8,524 nt of DNA, taken from NCBI GenBank assembly GCA_015061765.1, contig SUVZ01000144.1, forward strand, positions 1 through 8,524, given 5' to 3'. A program made the translations under genes and the position numbers. The notes below the pieces were generated by a model. That model was not told the origin of the DNA and made no database searches. It saw nothing but the letters and a program-made list of their open reading frames with translations. Position 1 is the stretch's first letter. Every line of letters starts with the position of its first letter. The stretch comes from Lentisphaerota bacterium (lineage in GTDB: Bacteria; Verrucomicrobiota; Kiritimatiellia; RFP12; UBA1067). Positions 1 to 6,530 of this stretch are shown here, in pieces.

Positions 1-33
1 GAAATCAGAAGCGACGCCCCGCTCCTGCGGACT

Positions 34-100
34 GATTTTCACTTGCGGCAAAATGAAAATCGCCACTTCACCCCTATTTTATAAGGGTGCGGCGTTTTTT
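34..100 (+). terminator. Intrinsic terminator of an upstream transcript, with overlapping upstream hairpins
   Basis: The terminator arms are CGCC (61-64) with GGCG (91-94) and CACCC (69-73) with GGGTG (85-89), extended inside by TAT/ATA after one mismatch. A run of six T (95-100) follows at once, which is the classic rho-independent layout. Just upstream, GATTTTCA (34-41) and TGAAAATC (54-61) form a perfect 8-bp inverted repeat that shares its last base with the terminator stem. The A-rich stretch at 50-60 would give U-rich RNA on the other strand, so weak bidirectional termination is possible. It most likely ends a gene lying to the left of the window. One reading frame stops at 33-35, a natural distance upstream, but too little is visible to name a product. 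The terminator also insulates fhs from upstream transcription. Confidence 0.75.
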
Positions 101-156
101 ATGCCAGAAAAAATGGGGAACCTCCATAAAATCTTCACCTTCGGTTCTTGGTTCAT

Positions 157-174
157 TGTGATATAATATCCGAA
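157..174 (+). promoter_or_regulatory. Extended -10 promoter for fhs-rlmI
   Basis: TATAAT at 162-167 is a perfect -10 hexamer. It is preceded by TG at 159-160 with one base between, the TGn extension that can replace a -35 box. No good -35 lies 16-18 bp upstream (CTTCGG at 139-144 for a 17-bp spacer). Transcription should start near 174, giving a leader of about 90 nt before fhs. The hexamer sits inside the 11-bp palindrome GATATAATATC (160-170), and another ATATC lies at 174-178. This could be a repressor site, but it may simply be AT-rich symmetry. I looked for a tetrahydrofolate riboswitch in the leader and did not recognise one. Confidence 0.6.
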
Positions 175-264
175 TATCAGGTACATATGCGCGGGGAAAT
201 ATAAGTCTCCATGCAGGTTGTGCTTGTGACGGTTTCATTCATGTATTCAAGAAGGAGCGGCAAT

Positions 265-2031
265 ATGGTTAAGCTTGATCCAACGAAGATGAAGGATTGG
301 CAGATTGCGGAGGCTGCGGAGGCGAATCTTCGCACGGCGGCGGATCTTGTCTCTGAACTCGGGCTGAAAGAGGACGAGTGGGAGCCTTATGGGCGTCATC
401 TCGCAAAGATTGATGTCACGAAGGTGCTGGCCCGCCTTGGCGAGAAGAAGCGCGCCAAGTACATTGACGTCACCGCCATCACTCCGACAGCGCTCGGCGA
501 AGGCAAGACGACGACAACGCTCGGTCTCGTGCAGGGCATGGGGCGTCTCGGACGCAAGGTGATAGGATGTGTGCGTCAGCCGTCCGGCGGCCCGACCTTC
601 AACATCAAGGGGTCGGCGGCGGGCGGCGGTCTTGCGCAGGTGATCCCGCTCACCAAGCTTTCTCTCGGGTTGACGGGCGACATCGACGCCATCACGAATG
701 CGAACAATCTTGCGATGGTGGCCCTCAACTCCCGCATGCAGCATGAACGCAACCACGATGACGCGTGGCTTGCCGAACGCGGTCTGAAGCGTCTCGATAT
801 CGACCCTGAACGCGTACAGCTCCGCTGGGCGATAGACTTCTGCGCACAGGGTCTGCGCAACATCGAAATCGGATTCGGCGGCAAGTTGGACGGCTTCAAT
901 ATGAAGTCCGGCTTCTACATCACGGTGGCGTCTGAGGTGATGGCCATTCTGGCGATGGCTTCGGATCTATCCGATCTCCGCAGGCGTCTGGCGAAGATTG
1001 TCGTTGCCTATTCCAAGAGCGGTGCGCCGGTGACCACTGCCGATCTCGAGGTTGACGGCGCAATGTGCGCATTGCTTGTGGAGGCGATAAAGCCTACGCT
1101 TATGCAGTCCCTTGAAGGGCAGCCGATGCTTGTGCATGCAGGGCCGTTCGCAAACATCGCGATCGGGCAGAATTCCGTCGTTGCCGACCGTCTTGCATGT
1201 GCGCTTGGCGACTATGTCGTGACCGAGAGCGGCTTTGCCTCAGATATGGGATTCGAGAAGTTCTGGAACATAAAGTGCCGCTGCTCCGGACTCAAGCCAG
1301 ACGCAGTCGTGCTTGTCGCAACGGTGCGCGCCCTCAAAGCGCACGGCGGAGCTCCGGCCGTAAAGGCCGGCCTTCCTCTCGATCCCGCGTACACGACCGA
1401 GAATCTTGAGCTTCTGGAGAAGGGGTGCGAAAACCTTCTCGCCCATATCGATATCATCCGCCGTTCCGGAGTGCGCCCTGTGGTGTGCCTCAACGCGTTC
1501 TACACCGATACGGAGAGGGAACGCCAGCTTGTGCGCGAGGTCGTTGAGAATGCTGGTGCGCGCTTTGCCGTGTCCGATCATTGGCTCAAGGGTGGCGAAG
1601 GAGCGCTCGAACTTGCCGAGACTGTCATTGCCGCATGCGACGACCCGAATGAATTCGCGTTTCTCTGCGATCTCAACGAACCTCTCAGGGATCGCATCGA
1701 GAAGCAGGTCAAGGAAGTGTACGGTGGAGACGGTGTCGATTTCGCGCCTCTTGCGCTTGAGAAGCTCGTGCAGTTCCAGGCGGATCCCGAGATTGCCCGT
1801 CTGCCGATATGCATCGCAAAGACCCAGTATTCGATTTCCCACGATCCGACGCTTCTTGGCCGTCCTAAGGGATGGCGTATGCCGGTCAAGGACGTTCTCA
1901 TATACCGCGGTGCGGGGCTCGTCGTACCTGTGGCCGGAGAAATCAAGCTCATGCCCGGAACGTCCGCATCGCCTGCATACCGTCGCATCGATGTGGATAC
2001 GGCAACCGGTCGCGTGAGTGGACTGTTCTGA
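265..2031 (+). CDS. fhs: Formate-tetrahydrofolate ligase
   Basis: This cytosolic enzyme makes 10-formyl-tetrahydrofolate from formate, tetrahydrofolate and ATP. The product feeds purine synthesis, formyl-Met-tRNA and, in acetogens, the methyl branch of the Wood-Ljungdahl pathway. The start at 265 is chosen because GAAGGAG (251-257) sits 7 nt upstream; in-frame starts at 211 and 241 lack such a site. The product is 588 residues. Visible family motifs are the ATP-binding loop TPTALGEGKTTT (73-84), RQPSGGP (104-110), TGDIDAITNANNL (137-149), HAGPFANIAIGQNSV (291-305), GFEKFWNIKCR (329-339), WLKGGEGALELAE (440-452) and the C-terminal MPGTSASPAYRRIDVD (563-578), ending in GLF. It is longer than the roughly 556-560 residues of clostridial enzymes. 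The extra residues lie mainly around 157-178, between the nucleotide-binding part and the conserved RNIEIGFGGK segment, which fits the long form of the family. No catalytic motif is missing. No other folate or acetogenesis gene is visible nearby. Confidence 0.96.
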   Translation: MVKLDPTKMKDWQIAEAAEANLRTAADLVSELGLKEDEWEPYGRHLAKIDVTKVLARLGEKKRAKYIDVTAITPTALGEGKTTTTLGLVQGMGRLGRKVIGCVRQPSGGPTFNIKGSAAGGGLAQVIPLTKLSLGLTGDIDAITNANNLAMVALNSRMQHERNHDDAWLAERGLKRLDIDPERVQLRWAIDFCAQGLRNIEIGFGGKLDGFNMKSGFYITVASEVMAILAMASDLSDLRRRLAKIVVAYSKSGAPVTTADLEVDGAMCALLVEAIKPTLMQSLEGQPMLVHAGPFANIAIGQNSVVADRLACALGDYVVTESGFASDMGFEKFWNIKCRCSGLKPDAVVLVATVRALKAHGGAPAVKAGLPLDPAYTTENLELLEKGCENLLAHIDIIRRSGVRPVVCLNAFYTDTERERQLVREVVENAGARFAVSDHWLKGGEGALELAETVIAACDDPNEFAFLCDLNEPLRDRIEKQVKEVYGGDGVDFAPLALEKLVQFQADPEIARLPICIAKTQYSISHDPTLLGRPKGWRMPVKDVLIYRGAGLVVPVAGEIKLMPGTSASPAYRRIDVDTATGRVSGLF

Positions 2032-2050
2032 TTCGCGAAAGGCATTAACG

Positions 2051-3259
2051 GTGGTTAAGGTATTCCTCAGAAAAGGACGTGAACGTTCTATCGAGCGCAG
2101 GCACCCCTGGGTGTTTTCCGGTGCGGTGGAACGGGTGGACGGAACGCCCGACATTGGTTCCACTGTCGCCGTATGCGCATGCGGCGGCGCTGTTCTCGGC
2201 TACGGGAGCTGGTCTCCACAGAGTCAGATTCGCGTGAGGATGCTGTCATTTTCGAAGAATGCGGTTCCTGATGATGCATACATTCGTGGATTGGTGCAGG
2301 CTGCGACAGGGCGGCGATCGGGAATGGAAGGGCCATCTGTTTTTGCCCGGCCTCATCTCGGAGTTCGTGTTGTTCATGGAGAGTCGGATGGTCTGCCGGG
2401 ATTGGTTGTCGACTCCTATGATGGCTGGTGCGTCGTTCAGTGCGCAAGCGCAGGCGCGGAGCGGTTCCGTGATGAAGTCGTCCGTGCGCTGATGGATGCG
2501 GGCGCAAAGGGCGTGTACAACCGCAGCGATGTGGATTCAAGAAAAAGGGAAGGATTGCCGGAGGAGGGAACTGTCGGCGTCCTTGCCGGCGGAGAGCCGC
2601 CGGAGACGATTGAGATACACGAAGGTTCGATCCGGTATCTTGTGGATGTCCGCAACGGACACAAGACCGGTTTCTATCTCGATCAGCGAGAGGCCCGTGC
2701 GCAGGTCGGTGCGCATGCGGCAGGGCGCGAAGTGCTGAACTGCTTTTCCTACACAGGCGGGTTCGGTCTTGCCTGTGCTGCAGGCGGTGCGAAGAGCGTC
2801 GTTAACCTTGACCTTTCCAAAACCGCGCTTCAGCTCGCCGAACGGAATTTCGAACTGCTGTTTGATGGCGGCGTTCCGCGGTGTCCGGTGGATTTCCGCT
2901 GCGCGGACGTGTTCAAGCAGCTGCGCCTTTACCGTGACCAGGGGCGGCAGTTCGATTTGATAGTGCTTGATCCGCCGAAGTTTGCGGACACCAAGGCGCA
3001 GCTGATAAGGGCTGCACGAGGATACAAGGATATCAACCTGCTTGCGATGAAGCTTCTGCGATCTGGCGGCATTCTCGCTACATTCTCGTGTTCAGGCGCG
3101 ATGACGGCGGATTTCTTCGACACCATCTGCCGCGAGGCCGCATGCGACGCAAGGCGCGACATGCAGATCATTGCCCGCACCCGTCAGGCGTCAGACCATC
3201 CGACCGCGCTCTCCTTCCCGGAAGGAGAGTATCTCAACGGTTTGATTCTCAAAGCCTGA
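2051..3259 (+). CDS. rlmI: Class I SAM-dependent 23S rRNA (cytosine-C5) methyltransferase, RlmI-like
   Basis: The protein probably methylates a cytosine of 23S rRNA (C1962 in E. coli numbering for RlmI) using S-adenosylmethionine. With a GTG start at 2051 it has 402 residues, close to E. coli RlmI (396). AAAGG (2038-2042) lies 8 nt upstream; an in-frame GTG at 2018 would overlap fhs and has no good ribosome site. The N-terminal part resembles a PUA RNA-binding domain (HPWVFSGAV, 18-26). The linker carries GHKTGFYLDQR (203-213), typical of this family. The Rossmann domain shows SAM-binding NCFSYTGGFG (230-239), motif IV LDPPKF (306-311) and motif VI FSCSG (345-349), where Cys347 is the likely catalytic nucleophile. 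The gene follows fhs by 19 nt with no promoter between, so the two are probably co-transcribed. The target base is inferred from the family; a paralogue with another rRNA target is possible. Confidence 0.88.
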   Translation: MVKVFLRKGRERSIERRHPWVFSGAVERVDGTPDIGSTVAVCACGGAVLGYGSWSPQSQIRVRMLSFSKNAVPDDAYIRGLVQAATGRRSGMEGPSVFARPHLGVRVVHGESDGLPGLVVDSYDGWCVVQCASAGAERFRDEVVRALMDAGAKGVYNRSDVDSRKREGLPEEGTVGVLAGGEPPETIEIHEGSIRYLVDVRNGHKTGFYLDQREARAQVGAHAAGREVLNCFSYTGGFGLACAAGGAKSVVNLDLSKTALQLAERNFELLFDGGVPRCPVDFRCADVFKQLRLYRDQGRQFDLIVLDPPKFADTKAQLIRAARGYKDINLLAMKLLRSGGILATFSCSGAMTADFFDTICREAACDARRDMQIIARTRQASDHPTALSFPEGEYLNGLILKA

Positions 3260-3353
3260 TTCGTGACGAGGAAATTGTCCAGACGAAAATATGGCATGAT
3301 CTTCGCCGTGGAAAAATAGGGCCTTTTGGTGCCGCAGCAAGGTTTGTGCGAGG

Positions 3354-3388
3354 TCTGCCATTGGGGCGGCAGATTGGCGATCTTGCCA
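3354..3388 (+). other. Two small hairpins in the rlmI to V-ATPase gap
   Basis: TCTGCC (3354-3359) pairs with GGCAGA (3368-3373) around an 8-nt loop, and TGGC (3375-3378) pairs with GCCA (3385-3388) right after it. No T-run follows, so this is not a convincing intrinsic terminator. It may be a 3' end structure of the fhs-rlmI mRNA or chance. The rest of the gap 3260-3443 shows no gene: no frame there has both a ribosome site and a recognisable product. Confidence 0.3.
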
Positions 3389-3457
3389 GTAGAATCTACA
3401 TTCGAATCCGCCCAGTGCGGGAAAATCTTGAATCGCATAGCGAATGGAGGTGCATTT

Positions 3458-3473
3458 TGGTATAATTCCCCGC
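3458..3473 (+). promoter_or_regulatory. Extended -10 promoter for the V-ATPase D-I-K genes
   Basis: TATAAT (3461-3466) is a perfect -10 with the TGn extension (TG at 3458-3459). The bases 17 nt upstream (TAGCGA, 3438-3443) are not a -35 box, so the extension would have to carry recognition. The predicted start of transcription is near 3473, about 25-31 nt ahead of the subunit D start codon. The site lies in non-coding sequence directly before the D gene, which supports a separate D-I-K transcription unit. Confidence 0.55.
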
Positions 3474-3503
3474 ATTGATATTGATGCTTTGGCGTACATG
3501 GCT

Positions 3504-4130
3504 ATGGCAAAAATAAAACTGACAAAGACCGAACTTAAGGCACAGACAGACGCCTTGAAACGATTTCAGCGTTTTCTGCCGATGCTGCAGCTGAAGAAGC
3601 AGCAGCTTCAGGCGGAGATTGCCGGCATTGTGCAGAAGGCTGAGGATGTGTCCGGACAGGAGGAACGGGCCCGAGCCAAGCTTGGTTCATGGGTCGGGCT
3701 TTTCGCCGTCGGCGGCGAGGAGTTGCTTTCGGGGCTTGTGAAGGTGAAGTCCATAAACACCGCCACAGCCAATGTCGCAGGCGTTACGATCCCCGTGTTC
3801 GAGTCCGTCGAAACCGAGGTGAAGGACATAGATGCGTGGTCTACGCCGGCTTGGATTGACGATGCGGTTAAGGCCGTCACGAGCATATTGGTGCTCAGGT
3901 GCGAACGGACCGTCCTAATGAGGCAGCGCGATCTCATAACGGCGGAGCTTGCTACGACGTCCCAGCGCGTGAATCTCTTCGAGAAGGTGAAGATACCGGA
4001 CTGCAAAGAAAACATCAGGGTCATAAAGATCGCCATCGGTGATGAACAGACCGCCGCCGTCACGCGCGGCAAGATAGCGAAGAGCCGTGTGCCGGAGGCG
4101 CAGACAGACGGCGGGGAGGACGCTGCATGA
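3504..4130 (+). CDS. atpD: V-type ATP synthase/ATPase subunit D (central rotor stalk)
   Basis: Subunit D is the long coiled-coil axle that turns inside the A3B3 head and links it to the membrane rotor, much like gamma in F-type enzymes. The 208-residue product has the family's usual length and layout. A conserved N-terminal helix carries IKLTKTELKAQTDALKRFQR (4-23) and LPMLQLKKQQLQ (25-36). A central variable part follows, then a C-terminal helix with TSQRVNLFEKVKIPDCKENI (152-171) and IAIGDEQTAAVTRGKIAKSR (176-195). Residues after about 196 form a short acidic, disordered-looking tail. I chose ATG 3504 because family members usually begin close to KIKLTK; ATG 3498 would add two residues. An in-frame ATG at 3444 would lie upstream of the predicted promoter. 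Neither preferred start has a good Shine-Dalgarno. The stop overlaps the subunit I start as ATGA. The symbol follows V-type naming and is not the F-type beta subunit. Confidence 0.93.
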   Translation: MAKIKLTKTELKAQTDALKRFQRFLPMLQLKKQQLQAEIAGIVQKAEDVSGQEERARAKLGSWVGLFAVGGEELLSGLVKVKSINTATANVAGVTIPVFESVETEVKDIDAWSTPAWIDDAVKAVTSILVLRCERTVLMRQRDLITAELATTSQRVNLFEKVKIPDCKENIRVIKIAIGDEQTAAVTRGKIAKSRVPEAQTDGGEDAA

Positions 4131-5884
4131 TAGTTCCGATGAAGCGTCTTCTTCTGCTCTGCGCAGCGAGCGAGGTTGAGCCTACGCTCAAGTCGTTGCG
4201 CGATCTTGGCGCGGTGCATCTGGATATCACCGTTGACGGTGGGAAATGCACGGCGGCGGCAAGCTGCGAGCTTGAAGATGCGGAGAAAGCCTCAAGGCTT
4301 GCTCTCAAGGCTGCGAAGGAGGCAAGGGCGGCATCTTCCGAGAAGCTGACGGTTGAGCGCATCCTTGCGTTGGACGCGCGGCGAGAAGAACTCAAGAGTG
4401 TGGCGGACGCCCTCAAAGGTGCGATTCGCAAGTATGAGCCTTTTGGGGATTTTGATCCGGCTTTGGCCGGAAGGCTTGCGTCGGCAGGCGTGAAGCTGGT
4501 TCTGCGGGACGATGGTTCCTATGATTTCGCGTATGGCGACGAGACTCCGGGCGAGAGGCCCGGTGCGCGGGAGATCCCTCTGCCGCCTGAACGCCTGTCC
4601 GTTACGAAGGGCAAACTTGCCGATGCAGAGCGCGAGATGGCGGACATCACTTCCTCTATCGCCCGTGCGGACATCTCAGAAATCGTGAAATCATTCCCTG
4701 AACTCAGGGATGCGGTTGCGTTTGCGGCGGCGAAGGATGAAATGTCCGCGAATCTTCTGTGTGGCGATGGCGACGCTCCGTCGTCGGCGAAAGTGTCGCT
4801 CATCCGCGGCTGGATAGCGCAGGATAGCGCTGGTATCCTGCGGGACGCCGCCTGCAAAAACGGATGGGGATTTGCGCTTCGCGACCCTAACGTTGACGAA
4901 ACGCCGCCTACACTCATACGTCCGCCTAAGATGTTCCGTCCTGTGAAGTCGCTTTTTGAAGGGTTGGGCATTGCTCCGGCATACGGCGAGGCAGATGTCT
5001 CCGTTCCGTTCATGTGCTATTTTTCGCTATTCTTCGCGATGCTCGTCGGCGATGGTGCGTACGGCGCGATATTTCTTGCCGCGACTCTGTTCGCCTGGCG
5101 AAAGACGTCCGGGAAACGTTCGCCGCTGGTGAAGAGTTGGCTTGTTCTGATGACGGTATTCTCGTCGGCGACGGTTGTTTGGGGACTATTGAGCAATACA
5201 TGGTTTGGCGCTCAGATTCCTTGGTGTGCGGATTGGCCTACGGTGAAGTGGCTGGCGGACCCGAGCTACGGGAACATGATGCTCCTGTGCTTCACGATAG
5301 GTGCGTCGCACCTTATACTTGCCCGTATCTGGAACGCCGTCTGCCGGATAAACGATTCGACGTGCGTAGCGGAGTTCGGCTGGGCGGGAATTCTGCTGTT
5401 CATGTATTTTGTCACAAACTCGATCGTCGGGATATTCTCCGGCATTCCATCCGCGTTGTACTGGGTGTTTGGAGCTTCACTTGCGATGGTATTCGGATTC
5501 TCGGTGAAGCCGTCCGAACTCAAGACCCGCGGTGCGGAGCTCGGCATGCTGCCGTTGAACATCATGAGTGCGCTGGGGGACATCATAAGCTATGTGCGCC
5601 TCTTTGCGGTCGGACTTGCCTCCGTCAAGGTGGCGGAGAACTTCAACTCAATGGCGGTGGGTCTTCTGGATGGTGCGGAAGCGGTGTGGGCCAAGGTTCT
5701 TATGACGTTGGCCATGGTGTCGATCCTCGTGCTTGGACATGCATTGAATCTCGTGATGGCAGGGCTCTCCATACTTGTGCACGCGGTTCGGTTGAATACG
5801 CTCGAATTCTCAAATCACAAGGGAGTCAGCTGGGCCGGCTATGCGTTCAATCCGTTCAGAAGGAGCGTTAAATCAAGCGAATAG
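4127..5884 (+). CDS. atpI: V-type ATP synthase/ATPase subunit I (membrane stator, a-subunit homologue)
   Basis: Subunit I holds the half-channels through which ions reach the rotor ring and also anchors the peripheral stalk. The start at 4127 overlaps the D stop (ATGA) and has GGGGAGGA (4113-4120) 6 nt upstream, giving 585 residues. Residues 1 to about 285 are the soluble arm, beginning MIVPMKRLLLL and rich in helical, coiled-coil-like sequence at about 45-100 and 160-200. Residues from about 293 on are a membrane domain with about seven hydrophobic stretches. GDGAYG (308-313) resembles the family's GD-xGYG motif. SYVRLFAVGLASVKVAENFN (488-507) contains the essential channel arginine, Arg491, equivalent to Arg735 of yeast Vph1. 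LGHALNLVMAGLSILVHAVR (536-555) is the conserved last helix. The product is somewhat shorter than many subunit I proteins (about 600-660), with the reduction in the soluble arm. No key residue is missing. Confidence 0.94.
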   Translation: MIVPMKRLLLLCAASEVEPTLKSLRDLGAVHLDITVDGGKCTAAASCELEDAEKASRLALKAAKEARAASSEKLTVERILALDARREELKSVADALKGAIRKYEPFGDFDPALAGRLASAGVKLVLRDDGSYDFAYGDETPGERPGAREIPLPPERLSVTKGKLADAEREMADITSSIARADISEIVKSFPELRDAVAFAAAKDEMSANLLCGDGDAPSSAKVSLIRGWIAQDSAGILRDAACKNGWGFALRDPNVDETPPTLIRPPKMFRPVKSLFEGLGIAPAYGEADVSVPFMCYFSLFFAMLVGDGAYGAIFLAATLFAWRKTSGKRSPLVKSWLVLMTVFSSATVVWGLLSNTWFGAQIPWCADWPTVKWLADPSYGNMMLLCFTIGASHLILARIWNAVCRINDSTCVAEFGWAGILLFMYFVTNSIVGIFSGIPSALYWVFGASLAMVFGFSVKPSELKTRGAELGMLPLNIMSALGDIISYVRLFAVGLASVKVAENFNSMAVGLLDGAEAVWAKVLMTLAMVSILVLGHALNLVMAGLSILVHAVRLNTLEFSNHKGVSWAGYAFNPFRRSVKSSE

Positions 5885-5899
5885 CCTCCACCGGTCAGC

Positions 5900-5939
5900 A
5901 ACTGCTATCTATCAACTATTAACTACCAACTACAAGGAA
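5900..5939 (+). repeat. Five tandem 7-nt units and a G-free leader ahead of subunit K, with Shine-Dalgarno
   Basis: Five consecutive heptamers fill 5900-5934: AACTGCT, ATCTATC, AACTATT, AACTACC and AACTACA, consensus AACTAYY. The first two are degenerate. Positions 5905-5935 contain no G at all, so the RNA should be largely unstructured. AAGGAA (5934-5939) follows as the ribosome site, 7 nt before the subunit K ATG. An unstructured stretch beside the site would favour strong translation of K, which is needed in about ten copies per complex. That role is inferred; the repeats and the G-free run are plainly visible. Confidence 0.7.
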
Positions 5940-5946
5940 CACAAAA

Positions 5947-6402
5947 ATGGATGCATACATGATTGTCGCAGGCGCAATCGCCTGTTTGGGTTTGAGCGCG
6001 GCAGGTTCCGCGTTCGGTACGGGTTTCGCGGCTTCGGCGGCGGTCGGGGCCTGGAAGAAGTGCTATGCGGCGAACAAGCCGGCACCGTTCCTTCTTCTTT
6101 CGTTCGTAGGCGCGCCGATCACGCAGACGCTGTACGGGATGATTCTCATGTTCATCATGCTCGGCAAGGTCGGGAACGTTTCCGCCGGGGCAGGGCTCCC
6201 CGTGCTCGTCGCGGGCATCTTTGCCGGTCTTGCAATCGGTCTTTCCGCGCTCTTTCAGGGGCGTGCCGGAGCGGCGGCATGCGATGCGCAGGCTGAGACG
6301 AACCAAGGCTTTACAAACTATCTCGCCGCGCTCGGCATCGTCGAGACGGTCGCCATTTTCGCGATGGTGTTCGCGCTCATCGCGCTCGGCAAGATCTCTT
6401 AA
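5947..6402 (+). CDS. atpK: V-type ATP synthase/ATPase subunit K (rotor-ring proteolipid), predicted Na+-binding
   Basis: Subunit K forms the membrane rotor ring that carries ions past subunit I. The 151-residue product is a fused double hairpin with four hydrophobic helices (about 5-30, 47-72, 83-105 and 124-148), as in V-type c subunits. Aligned by eye to Enterococcus hirae NtpK, the first hairpin has PITQTLYG (57-64) against PGTQGLYG, and the second has FQGRAGAA (103-110) and VET (132-134). Thr59, Gln60, Gln104 and Glu133 therefore match the NtpK sodium ligands Thr64, Gln65, Gln110 and Glu139, and Tyr63 matches Tyr68. NtpK Leu61, which contributes a backbone oxygen, is Ala56 here. Only one carboxylate (Glu133) occurs per four helices. 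The start has AAGGAA 7 nt upstream. The 62-nt gap to subunit I has no promoter, so K is probably the last gene of the D-I-K operon. Confidence 0.93.
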   Translation: MDAYMIVAGAIACLGLSAAGSAFGTGFAASAAVGAWKKCYAANKPAPFLLLSFVGAPITQTLYGMILMFIMLGKVGNVSAGAGLPVLVAGIFAGLAIGLSALFQGRAGAAACDAQAETNQGFTNYLAALGIVETVAIFAMVFALIALGKIS

Positions 6403-6433
6403 CGGCAATATCGACAGTTTGCGCTTCTCTATT

Positions 6434-6485
6434 GCGGAACGGATGTATCCGCCCTCTGTCTGGCTGAACCGAAGTTCGGCCAGAC
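6434..6485 (+). other. Tandem hairpins downstream of subunit K, including a 12-bp stem
   Basis: GCGGA (6434-6438) pairs with TCCGC (6448-6452). Five bases later, 6458-6469 (GTCTGGCTGAAC) pairs over its full length with 6474-6485 (GTTCGGCCAGAC), with one G-T wobble and the loop CGAA. On the opposite strand the same loop reads C(TTCG)G, an unusually stable tetraloop. No T-run follows on either strand, so it is not a standard intrinsic terminator. It could stabilise the 3' end of the D-I-K mRNA, block exonucleases, or act as an atypical terminator before the trkA promoter. The rest of 6403-6530 holds no gene I can support. Confidence 0.55.
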
Positions 6486-6530
6486 TGTGTGGTATTTCCG
6501 TATCCTGGGAAGAGGTCTGACCGGTGGCGG

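Noticed and set aside
1..84. Open frames running in from the left edge (one stops at 33-35, one at 82-84, one near 169)
   Set aside because: The visible peptides match no family I recognise. Two of the frames run through the terminator hairpin. Too short to annotate.
174..264. Possible tetrahydrofolate or other riboswitch in the fhs leader
   Set aside because: No recognisable aptamer core; only a weak 5-bp pairing (GGGGA with TCTCC) is visible.
1240..2163. Long minus-strand open frame (307 codons) opposite fhs
   Set aside because: Shadow of a GC-rich coding region; it has no recognisable domain and lies opposite a well-conserved gene.
3391..3420. TTCGAATCC at 3401-3409 resembles a tRNA T-loop
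   Set aside because: The flanking bases (CTACA and CCGCC) do not pair as a T-stem, and no acceptor or anticodon arm can be drawn around it.
4811..4839. 10-bp direct repeat (WGGATAGCGC twice) and a 6-bp hairpin AGGATA/TATCCT
   Set aside because: It lies within the subunit I coding region, in frame and without a second copy; probably chance.
5014..5871. 285-codon plus-strand frame inside subunit I
   Set aside because: Out-of-frame shadow; the subunit I frame has the conserved membrane motifs, including the channel arginine.
3504..6402. F-type ATP synthase subunits as an alternative identity
   Set aside because: Subunit D's TSQRVNLFEK helix, the fused 585-residue subunit I and the four-helix K are all V/A-type and have no F-type counterpart of this form.
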